From Syntrophomonas sp. UBA1368 (GTDB taxonomy: Bacteria; Bacillota; Syntrophomonadia; Syntrophomonadales; Syntrophomonadaceae): a DNA stretch of 12,480 nucleotides. The DNA is taken from contig DBRM01000084.1 in assembly GCA_002305965.1 (NCBI GenBank), positions 1 through 12,480 of the forward strand, written 5' to 3'. Made by a program: the position numbers and the translations under genes. This document shows, piece by piece, positions 1 to 5,845 of this stretch; within the stretch, counting starts at the first letter, position 1, and the number at the start of each line of letters is the position of its first letter. The notes under the pieces are model-generated. The model was not told the DNA's origin. It searched no databases and was given only the letters and a program-made list of their open reading frames with translations.

Positions 1-30
1 TGGTTAGTTGGTTAGTAGTTAGTTGGTTAG
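1..30. repeat. short TTAG-based tandem repeat at the window edge
   Basis: TTAG occurs four times with a 7-8 base period (at 4, 12, 19 and 27), separated by TTGG or TAG. The array is cut by the window edge, so its full length is unknown. It is intergenic, downstream of the helicase stop. No coding role is apparent. Confidence 0.6.
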
Positions 31-63
31 GGGAAAGTGGAGACATTTGCTCGTGCGCTGTAG

Positions 64-85
64 GGGGCGACGACTCTGTCGCCCC
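64..85. repeat. perfect 8-bp inverted repeat downstream of helicase gene
   Basis: GGGGCGAC (64-71) and GTCGCCCC (78-85) form a GC-rich hairpin with the 6-nt loop GACTCT, 7 nt past the helicase stop codon. Read in the helicase direction it is not followed by a T-tract, so it is not a classic intrinsic terminator. It could protect the mRNA 3' end or be a copy of a dispersed palindromic element; that last idea is inference. Confidence 0.55.
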
Positions 86-92
86 GCGAGTC

Positions 93-1676
93 TCACTTTT
101 TAAACAAACGCTGCAGTACCCGCTTAAACAAGGGCTGCTTCTGTTCTTTTTCCGCCTGCATTGCAGCAGGCGGCAAAGGCTGGCTGACCGGCCGACTGGT
201 TTCTCTCGGCTGAGAGGGCGTTACGTTTCCAACTCTTTTTGGTGTTACCGGCTCTCTATTATCCTGGCGATTCTGACGAGGTGGTTCACCGGTCTTTTTT
301 CTCTCGGCAGCCACAGCAATTTTGCCTTGCTGAGCGGATGATTTAGGAGCGGTACTTGTGCTCTGGGGACGGTCCTTGGGTCTTGGCTGACGCTGAGAAT
401 CAGCGGCGCTACTCTCTCCCTGCTGACGAGGCCTTGATGATGAGCGTTTCCTTTGTCCCTCTTTGGTTTTATTGCCGGCGTCAGGTTTGGCTTCTCTGGC
501 TTTTATAATATTAGCCTGTTTCCACCTTGCCACTGAATCCCGGTGCTCATTGAAAAAGGCATCCGATGGCAATTCGGCTTCCTCGATCAGAGTTCCGATA
601 TGTTCTTCGATTTCATAAAGGCTCATAATATCATCACTGGTGACCAGAGTGATGGCACGTCCAACATTTCCGGCCCGGCCGGTTCGCCCGATCCGGTGCA
701 CATATCCGTCTTTTTCCAGAGGCACATCGTAATTGATGACCAGCGATAAATCGTCAATGTGGATCCCGCGGGCTGCAACATCGGTGGCAACCAGCAGATG
801 AAATTCTCCGCGTTTGAATTGCTGCAGGGTATTCAAGCGCTTGGTCTGGGGAATATCTCCGTGCAGAGACCGGGAGGCGTACCCTTTGCGGGTGAGAAAG
901 CTTTGCACCCGGTCAACAGCGATGCGTGTATTGCAGAAGATCACACAGCTTTCCGGCTGCTCAAAAAGCAGCAGACGGTTTAACTGAGTATTTTTTTCAT
1001 TATGATTGACCCGGTAATAAACTTGCTGGGTGGTTTCCACCGTCATGGTGGGAGACTCGATTTCAATGATCACCGGATTTTTCATATTTTCCCGGCTGAG
1101 TTTACGGACTTCTTCCGGGATGGTAGCAGAACAGAGCAGCGTTACCCTGTTTCTGGGCAGAGTACGGACAATTCTTCTGACCTGGTCAAAAAAACCCATA
1201 TCCAGCATGCGATCGGCTTCATCCAGGATCAGATAACGAATATTTTTGGTGGGCAGATTGCCATGGGAAATATGATCAAATACACGGCCCGGGGTGCCGG
1301 TAATCACTGATACACCTTTATTGAGAGCCTGAATCTCAGTATTGATATTATGCTGTCCATAGACAGCGGTGGTTTTATGGTCAAGATGAGTCGCCATTTT
1401 CTTCAGGTCACTGTCCACCTGGACTGCCAGTTCCCGGGTAGGGGTGAGGATCAACCCCTGGGGGCCAGGTGCCGTGGGATCGATCATTTGCAGCAGAGCT
1501 ACGCCGAAAACAGCAGTCTTGCCGCTGCCGGTCTTGGAAATGACCACCAGATCTTCTTGTTTTAATATATGAGGAATAGCCCGGCTCTGTACTTCCGTCG
1601 GTGCTTCAAAACCCATCTCTTCAAGGGCTTTTAAGATCGGGGGGATGATCCCCAGTGCTTCAAAACTGTTTTCCAT
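93..1676 (-). CDS. DEAD-box ATP-dependent RNA helicase with long basic C-terminal tail
   Basis: This is an ATP-dependent RNA helicase, expected in the cytoplasm in RNA remodelling, ribosome assembly or mRNA decay. All hallmark motifs are present in order: a Q-motif region (about 4-36), Walker A KTGSGKT (48-54), PTREL (79-83), TPGR (128-131), DEAD (152-155), SAT (183-185), ATDVAARG (297-304) and HRIGRTGR (327-334). Residues after about 395 form a 130-residue low-complexity tail rich in K, R, Q, P and S, ending in a short basic LFKRVLQRLFKK helix-like segment. Such tails bind RNA or partners in CshA- and RhlE-like helicases, but this one does not show the DbpA RNA-binding fold. The start has a GAGGAAAG ribosome-binding site. 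The gene stands alone, divergent from the 1931 gene, with its own promoter. The family is certain; the subfamily is not. Confidence 0.95.
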   Translation of the reverse strand: MENSFEALGIIPPILKALEEMGFEAPTEVQSRAIPHILKQEDLVVISKTGSGKTAVFGVALLQMIDPTAPGPQGLILTPTRELAVQVDSDLKKMATHLDHKTTAVYGQHNINTEIQALNKGVSVITGTPGRVFDHISHGNLPTKNIRYLILDEADRMLDMGFFDQVRRIVRTLPRNRVTLLCSATIPEEVRKLSRENMKNPVIIEIESPTMTVETTQQVYYRVNHNEKNTQLNRLLLFEQPESCVIFCNTRIAVDRVQSFLTRKGYASRSLHGDIPQTKRLNTLQQFKRGEFHLLVATDVAARGIHIDDLSLVINYDVPLEKDGYVHRIGRTGRAGNVGRAITLVTSDDIMSLYEIEEHIGTLIEEAELPSDAFFNEHRDSVARWKQANIIKAREAKPDAGNKTKEGQRKRSSSRPRQQGESSAADSQRQPRPKDRPQSTSTAPKSSAQQGKIAVAAERKKTGEPPRQNRQDNREPVTPKRVGNVTPSQPRETSRPVSQPLPPAAMQAEKEQKQPLFKRVLQRLFKK

Positions 1677-1706
1677 ATTATTCTTCTTTCCTCTTTGCTA
1701 GCTTAC

Positions 1707-1733
1707 ATTGTAGCACTTCTCATACAGTGGCAA
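1707..1733 (-). promoter_or_regulatory. promoter for the DEAD-box helicase
   Basis: On the minus strand an extended -10, TGCTACAAT (TACAAT at 1712-1707), lies 31 nt before the helicase start. A TTGCCA -35-like element (1733-1728) sits 15 nt upstream of it, which is short spacing, but the TGn extension can compensate. This is a sigma-A type prediction from sequence only. Confidence 0.55.
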
Positions 1734-1930
1734 AAGGGGTGAAACAAGAGAACGGATGTGTCATCGCTTTAAATGATTCGAAAAAATCCTGTTGATTTTA
1801 AAGGAATCCATGAGCGGACAAAGAATATCATAAATAAGAAAGGACAACGTTTCGTGTAATCTATTGCTTACCCGATAAAAATAAAAATGCAGGCGGCGTA
1901 GATTTGGCGGAAAGGAAAGGAGTATCAGCA

Positions 1931-2710
1931 ATGGCTTATTCAATGAGACTTGTCAAACAGTTCAAAAATGAATTTGACCAAAGCATTGTGAAAGATCTGC
2001 AAAGCAAGAAAGATAGATTCCCGGACTGTGAGAAATTGATCGACAAGTGGAATAGCTTGCATGTTCAGGAACAAAGCCTGCCACAGGATCTGAAAACATT
2101 GCTGGAAATAGCCAACCATATCAGTGTGGCGAATGTGCTGCTGGAGGAACCAAGGGCATACTGTGAGCTGATGGAGTATGAAGTTCCTTTGCCGGGGGGA
2201 CAGGAAAAAATTGATTTTCGACTGCATTACAAAGAATCACAGATCAATTGTGATGTGAAGACCATCCAGCCGGAACCGAAAAACGAATGGGAAGCCTATA
2301 AAGCTTTTATGCAGAAGGAGTATATGCCGGAACTTATCGATCCTACCCCGGAAGAGGAAGAAAAACGACGCATCATGTACATGCCGCGGGCGCTGATGGT
2401 GGACTATACGGTGGAATTTGAGAATAAGATGGCTTTATTGGAAAAGAAACCGGGACTTATTTTTGTATTAACTTTCTGCGGTGACGGGTATGACTGGGAT
2501 TCCCGGCTGCTGGCCGACTTTGCGGAATTTTACCTTAAGGGTGTTCATAATTTGGATGACCCTTATGCCAAAATCGGTGCGGAGTATCTGGAAAAAAACA
2601 AGATCATTTTTAAAAAGAACATTGATTACTTTGGTTATCACGAAAGACAAAAGAATAATATCAAGTATAAATGGTATGATCCGAGTATCAGGAGAAAACC
2701 AGGGAAGTAA
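1931..2710 (+). CDS. unrecognised 259-aa protein, possible PD-(D/E)XK nuclease-like fold
   Basis: I do not recognise this protein as a named family. Residues 79-114 contain acidic residues, then KIDFRL (D95), a turn, and NCDVKTI (D108-V-K110). Spacing and hydrophobicity resemble the D...(D/E)-x-K active site of PD-(D/E)XK nucleases, but this is a motif-level inference. An acidic stretch (about 137-146) and a hydrophobic strand GLIFVLTFCGDGYDW (175-189) follow; the C-terminus is basic. There is no signal peptide or membrane segment, so it should be cytoplasmic. The ATG at 1931 is chosen because AAAGGAG lies 8 nt upstream; an in-frame TTG at 1904 has no such site. The gene is monocistronic, ends at a good terminator, and no methylase or specificity gene lies beside it. 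Confidence 0.85.
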   Translation: MAYSMRLVKQFKNEFDQSIVKDLQSKKDRFPDCEKLIDKWNSLHVQEQSLPQDLKTLLEIANHISVANVLLEEPRAYCELMEYEVPLPGGQEKIDFRLHYKESQINCDVKTIQPEPKNEWEAYKAFMQKEYMPELIDPTPEEEEKRRIMYMPRALMVDYTVEFENKMALLEKKPGLIFVLTFCGDGYDWDSRLLADFAEFYLKGVHNLDDPYAKIGAEYLEKNKIIFKKNIDYFGYHERQKNNIKYKWYDPSIRRKPGK

Positions 2711-2735
2711 AGCCTTAATCTGTGTCAGACATGCT

Positions 2736-2771
2736 AAATCGGGAGTCCAAACAAAGACTGCCGATTTTTTT
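2736..2771 (+). terminator. intrinsic terminator of the 259-aa gene
   Basis: AAATCGG-G-AGTC (2736-2747) pairs with GACT-G-CCGATTT (2756-2767) around the loop CAAACAAA, with one internal G/G mismatch. A run of seven T (2765-2771) follows. It lies 25 nt after the stop codon. It is oriented for the plus strand; speD converges on it but lacks a T-tract from its own side. Confidence 0.85.
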
Positions 2772-2811
2772 ATATTTGCTGTCAGCGCCTGGATCTGCTG
2801 AACCGGGCTTA

Positions 2812-3636
2812 TTATAGGTAGGTTATATTCTGACCGGTGTAGATTTCCATCATTTCGCGCTTGATCTTTTTGCGGATCCTGCTTTTTTCATTGCTGCTGA
2901 GATTGGCCGGCGCAGTGCCAAAAAGATAATTATCCAGATCAAAATCCTTCAGCATCATTTTGGTATGAAAAATATTATCCTGATAAACGTTTACATCAAT
3001 CATCTGGTATAATTTGCGGGTTTTGGCGGAAATAAAGTTCTGGATGGAATTGATCTTGTGATCAATGAAAAATTTGTTGCCGCCCAGATCACGGGTAAAG
3101 CCGCGCACCCGGTAATCGATGATGCTGATATCCGGTTTGAAAGTGCTGATCAGGTAATTTAAGGCCTTTAGCGGTGAAATTTCTCCGCAGGTGGAAATGT
3201 CGATGTCAGCCCGGAAGGTGCTCACCCCCTGGTCCGGGTGATTCTCGGGATAGGTGTGTACGGTTATATGGCTCTTGTCCAGGTGGGCCACCACTGCTTC
3301 GGGCAGCGGCCCGGGCGATTCGGAGTTATTGTCAGCGCATCCTTCCGATCTGCATTGATTGGCATCTTCAGCAATGAGGATGGTGACGCTGGATCCCTGA
3401 GGCTCATAGTCCTGCATGGCAATGTTGAGGATATTGGCACCAATGATGCCGGCCACATTGGTCAGTATCTGGGTAAGCCGTTCGGCATTATATTCCTCAT
3501 CGATATATTCAATATATTCTGCGCTGTGCTCCGGAGTAAGTGCATAGCAGATATCATACAGATTAAAACTTAAAGTCTTGGTGAGATTATTAAAACCATA
3601 AAGCCGCAATTTTTTCTTGATTGGTCTGATCTCCAT
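2812..3636 (-). CDS. speD: S-adenosylmethionine decarboxylase proenzyme (class 1, E. coli type)
   Basis: The enzyme decarboxylates S-adenosylmethionine to supply the aminopropyl donor for spermidine synthesis in the cytoplasm. It is made as a proenzyme that self-cleaves to create a pyruvoyl cofactor. The cleavage motif LDKSHITVHTYPE is clear: the break should fall between K121 and S122, S122 becoming the pyruvoyl group. The catalytic Cys is C150 in DISTCGEISPLKALNY, 28 residues after the Ser, the same spacing as Ser112 and Cys140 in E. coli. The 274-aa length fits the long E. coli-type class, not the short Bacillus/Thermotoga type. The start has AAAGGAG, and a strong promoter lies upstream. 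No speE or other polyamine gene is within the window, so the partner must be elsewhere. Some SpeD homologues are known to act on ornithine or arginine instead, which sequence alone does not exclude. Confidence 0.94.
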   Translation of the reverse strand: MEIRPIKKKLRLYGFNNLTKTLSFNLYDICYALTPEHSAEYIEYIDEEYNAERLTQILTNVAGIIGANILNIAMQDYEPQGSSVTILIAEDANQCRSEGCADNNSESPGPLPEAVVAHLDKSHITVHTYPENHPDQGVSTFRADIDISTCGEISPLKALNYLISTFKPDISIIDYRVRGFTRDLGGNKFFIDHKINSIQNFISAKTRKLYQMIDVNVYQDNIFHTKMMLKDFDLDNYLFGTAPANLSSNEKSRIRKKIKREMMEIYTGQNITYL

Positions 3637-3702
3637 ATTTTTCTTCTCCTTTAGGCTGCGTCTTTGATAGCAGGAAGAAATTTAATTCGCTGCAATGATG
3701 GA

Positions 3703-3731
3703 AGAATACTACTTCTGCCAGTCAGTGTCAA
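3703..3731 (-). promoter_or_regulatory. strong sigma-A type promoter of speD
   Basis: On the minus strand TTGACA (3731-3726) is followed after exactly 17 nt by TATTCT (3708-3703). The -35 is a perfect consensus and the -10 matches 5 of 6 bases with TATAAT. Predicted transcription begins about 60 nt before the speD start codon. Confidence 0.8.
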
Positions 3732-3793
3732 GGACATAGAAAGCACATAATATCGTTTTGATTCCTTACAGTAAGTTATCTCATATTATATCT

Positions 3794-3799
3794 TATAAT
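3794..3799 (+). promoter_or_regulatory. possible -10 element for the 108-aa membrane protein
   Basis: A perfect TATAAT lies 31 nt upstream of the ATG at 3831 in an AT-rich stretch. No good -35 is found at 16-18 nt; TTGATT at 3758 is too far (30 nt). This is weak support for a promoter. Confidence 0.3.
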
Positions 3800-3830
3800 G
3801 GATCGCATGTTTTGAAGCGGGGGGATCACA

Positions 3831-4157
3831 ATGGCTGATAGTTTATTCTCCTGGTCGACCCTTATGACTTTGTCCGGGGCGGCAATGATCACTTTTTTGA
3901 TCGTATTATATACCGGCAGGGTAGTCGACAACTGCGGATGTTGGAAATTTGGTACCGATCTGTATGCTGCGCTTTGGGCATTTTTCATCCTTGTAACGGC
4001 CAATATAGCAAATGGCGGGAATTATAAAGATTGGCGCCTTTATGCTCTGGCATTTTTGAATTCTTTCCTGGTAGCTGCTTCCGCAGGAAAGTTACGGGAT
4101 AAATCGGTGGTTGAGGATCAAAGGAGACAAAATGGCAGGAATCACCAACACAATTGA
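3831..4157 (+). CDS. small membrane protein, holin-sized, unrecognised
   Basis: This 108-aa protein has three predicted hydrophobic segments: about 10-31 (MTLSGAAMITFLIVLYTG), 44-62 (LYAALWAFFILVTANIANG) and 68-86. A strongly hydrophilic tail with many R, Q, N and H residues follows. The size, three short helices and charged tail resemble phage holins, but no phage genes surround it and I do not recognise the family. A small Cys-rich turn (DNCGCW, 33-38) separates the first two helices. A GGGGGG run 6-11 nt before the ATG can act as ribosome-binding site. The last 26 bases overlap a second ribosome-binding site and start codon at 4132, so the true functional end or the integrity of the region is uncertain. 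Confidence 0.65.
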   Translation: MADSLFSWSTLMTLSGAAMITFLIVLYTGRVVDNCGCWKFGTDLYAALWAFFILVTANIANGGNYKDWRLYALAFLNSFLVAASAGKLRDKSVVEDQRRQNGRNHQHN

Positions 4158-4244
4158 CGAATTTGATACAATATAAACAGAATGATAATTGAGGAAATAT
4201 TCCAGCAGCAGATGAAGTCAAGGATCGAAAAGGAATCATGCTAG
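4132..4244 (+). other. micro-ORF pair, possibly one broken small gene
   Basis: A textbook AAAGGAG followed after 5 nt by ATG opens a 14-codon ORF (4132-4176, MAGITNTIDEFDTI) that overlaps the end of the upstream gene in another frame. In a second frame, 4182-4244 encodes 20 residues (MIIEEIFQQQMKSRIEKESC) of helix-like composition. A single-base shift near 4170 would join them into about 36-38 residues, so this may be a small gene disrupted by a frameshift. It could also be a real peptide of 14 residues, or noise. The 127 bases between 4157 and 4285 contain no other gene. Confidence 0.3.
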
Positions 4245-4284
4245 AAATTCGATATCATAAAATCACTTAAAGGAGAATGATATT

Positions 4285-4671
4285 ATGATCATCAATTTTA
4301 GGTCCAGGCTTCGCCAAAACTGCCAGAAGGGTTCCACAATGGTCAATCTGCTGTTTTTGATCATAATACTGGCCATTGTATTAATGAACGGAGATGCCGT
4401 GGCCCGTTTGGCAACCACCCCGGTCTATAACTTCCAAACCCAAGACAATGTCAGGAAGATCGTAAAAGCAGTAAATAGTTATAAAGTGACCAACGGGGGG
4501 AACCTGCCGCAAAATAATGCTGATATCGAAAGAATATTGAATCGGCCACTCCTTGAGTTAGGGCCGGCCGGTGCTGATTATGATATCTATTATGAGAGTG
4601 ATCAGGTAACGGTCAAAGGTGTTTCTCCTACGGAAAAGATCTATAAGTATACCATACAAAGAAGTTTATAA
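4285..4671 (+). CDS. type IV pilin-like / pseudopilin-like protein
   Basis: This 128-aa protein has the layout of a type IV pilin or pseudopilin: a short basic leader (1-16, ending QKG), then a hydrophobic helix STMVNLLFLIIILAIVLM (17-34), then a small soluble domain with the usual VKAVNSYK...NGGNLP pattern (58-75). A prepilin peptidase would cut after G16. The mature first residue is Ser rather than Phe, and position 5 is Asn (N21) in place of the near-invariant Glu. Glu5 is absent in tip pseudopilins such as GspK, so a tip or non-polymerising role is an inference. The start has AAAGGAG 9 nt upstream. No secretion ATPase, inner-membrane platform or peptidase gene lies in the window, so it appears as an orphan. 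Confidence 0.7.
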   Translation: MIINFRSRLRQNCQKGSTMVNLLFLIIILAIVLMNGDAVARLATTPVYNFQTQDNVRKIVKAVNSYKVTNGGNLPQNNADIERILNRPLLELGPAGADYDIYYESDQVTVKGVSPTEKIYKYTIQRSL

Positions 4672-4794
4672 GGCAAATTACCAGGATTCACAGCCACCCG
4701 CTATAGGAGCCTTGAACCCTGGCAGATGGCCGACCGGATTGACAAAGACATAGCAGGATTTACGTTATTAAGTTGGAAAAAGGAAAGAGCTTTT

Positions 4795-5055
4795 ATGTTA
4801 TATTTGTTGATTATGAATATCATCGCATTTATTCTGTTCGGACTGGATAAAAAAAAGGCTCAGTCCGGAGGTTGGCGGATCAGTGAGTTCAATCTGTTCC
4901 TGGCCGCCATTCTGGGCGGTTCACTGGGCGCCTGGCTGGCGATGTATACATTCCGCCACAAGACCAGACATATGAAGTTTGTCATCGGCATTCCGCTAAT
5001 CATCTTGGTGCAGTTCGCTTTGTATTATGTTTTTATTTTCAGGAATCCTTATTAA
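4795..5055 (+). CDS. DUF1294 family small membrane protein
   Basis: This 86-aa integral membrane protein matches the DUF1294 pattern: an N-terminal hydrophobic helix (1-16), the polar motif DKKKAQSGGWRISE (18-31), a Gly-rich second helix with GGSLGAWLAMYTFRHKTRH (40-58), and a third helix (about 62-82). The family's function is unknown. The ATG at 4795 is preferred because AAAGGAAAG lies about 7 nt upstream and its length fits the family; an in-frame ATG at 4726 would add 23 hydrophilic residues without a ribosome-binding site. It is 123 nt after the pilin-like gene and may or may not share its transcript. No terminator is seen before the convergent gene that ends at 5086. Confidence 0.88.
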   Translation: MLYLLIMNIIAFILFGLDKKKAQSGGWRISEFNLFLAAILGGSLGAWLAMYTFRHKTRHMKFVIGIPLIILVQFALYYVFIFRNPY

Positions 5056-5085
5056 ATGTTTCCTGCATTCAGACTCCAGGTTGGC

Positions 5086-5550
5086 TCAATGATTAAGATA
5101 TAGTTTTTTGATATCCTCCAATGATTGCATCAAATGGAATTTGCGGTCCGGGGTATAGTAAACCAGCACTTTTTTGCCCAGCCGGGCCATATTGAGAAAG
5201 TTGTTCAATGTGCCTTTACTGCTGCCATTCCAGACCATAATGCCGTAATCAGCTTCGTCTGCCATGGCCAGGTCTTTGGCGGCATAAAAAGCAAATCCTT
5301 TTTTGTCAGCAGGGACTTTTATCTTCATCACATCCCAGCCTCCTATATTGACCCGGGCAATTCCATTGGAGGCATAAATTTTGACCTTCTTGTATTGCCT
5401 GGCCGCCAAATATTCCTGAACTACTTTATCAATGCCGATGGAATCACCGATTAAAATCGTATAACCATTATCGATCAGGGTATCTAAATGCTTTAACAAC
5501 TCCGGCTCCAACCGGGAGATGGTCCGCGGACCGGCAATGAATACCTGCAT
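5086..5550 (-). CDS. SLOG/Rossmann-like nucleotide-binding protein
   Basis: This 154-aa cytoplasmic protein starts with a beta strand and Gly turn (MQVFIAGPRT), followed by GYTILIGDSIGIDKVVQEYL (29-48) and a later DYGIMVWNGSSKGTLNNF (101-118). The GD-x-x-GxD and G-S-x-GT elements are those of the SLOG superfamily (YpsA/DprA/LOG-related Rossmann folds that bind nucleotides or nucleotide-derived ligands). The substrate is not known. SLOG proteins sometimes serve as ligand sensors in defence systems, but here there is no effector gene attached, so a housekeeping or unknown role is just as likely. The start has AAAGGAG 7 nt upstream. The gene converges with DUF1294 and is followed, without a visible terminator, by 30 nt of intergenic DNA. 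Confidence 0.72.
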   Translation of the reverse strand: MQVFIAGPRTISRLEPELLKHLDTLIDNGYTILIGDSIGIDKVVQEYLAARQYKKVKIYASNGIARVNIGGWDVMKIKVPADKKGFAFYAAKDLAMADEADYGIMVWNGSSKGTLNNFLNMARLGKKVLVYYTPDRKFHLMQSLEDIKKLYLNH

Positions 5551-5649
5551 ATTTAAACTCCTTTGCCTGAAGTAGAGGATGCTTCAATTTAGTCATATCT
5601 TAATTCAGACTATTTTATTCCCCTGCCGGATGATTGATTCCACAATTCC

Positions 5650-5802
5650 TCAGTACCAGGCTTTATGCAGCAGCGTGACCGCATCACTTATCTCTTCTTC
5701 TCTTATGGCGGCAAAGCCGATCAGGATTTTGGGCGGCCATGGTACTTATGCGGGAGCGAAATATCAGATTGGAATGCGTTCATGTAGAAAAAGGTTGTTG
5801 AG
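5650..5802 (-). pseudogene. decayed C-terminal remnant of a MocR-type regulator / PLP aminotransferase-fold protein
   Basis: In one minus-strand frame the sequence ends ILIGFAAIREEEISDAV...LLHKAWY followed by TGA (5652-5650). LLLGFA-x-x-x-EEEI-x-x-av-x-x-L-x-x-aW is how many MocR/GntR-aminotransferase regulators end. The same frame continues upstream through HERIPI, YFAPA and VPWPPK, interrupted by a TGA (5766-5764) and a TAA (5748-5746), both in places where the match otherwise persists. No start or helix-turn-helix part remains, because the next gene's terminator lies at 5805. I read it as the last ~50 codons of a dead gene. Family assignment rests on pattern recall, not alignment. Confidence 0.5.
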
Positions 5803-5804
5803 TT

Positions 5805-5833
5805 AAAAAAGGCGGGCATCAAGCCCGCCTTTT
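5805..5833 (-). terminator. intrinsic terminator of the CAP-domain gene
   Basis: On the minus strand GGCGGGC (5829-5823), loop TTGAT, GCCCGCC (5817-5811) is followed by TTTTTT (5810-5805). The flanking A and T runs extend the stem. It begins 12 nt after the CAP gene stop. The T4 on the other side makes partial bidirectional function possible. Confidence 0.92.
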
Positions 5834-5845
5834 GTTGTGGTCACT

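Noticed and set aside
543..1565. Several plus-strand open frames inside the helicase gene
   Set aside because: They lie opposite a helicase with every family motif, have no ribosome-binding sites and encode no recognisable protein.
1761..1943. 60-codon minus-strand open frame beside the helicase promoter
   Set aside because: It has no ribosome-binding site, overlaps the start of the plus-strand gene and lies upstream of the helicase promoter.
5579..5806. 75-codon plus-strand open frame over the MocR-like remnant
   Set aside because: It has no ribosome-binding site and its opposite strand shows a better family-like pattern.
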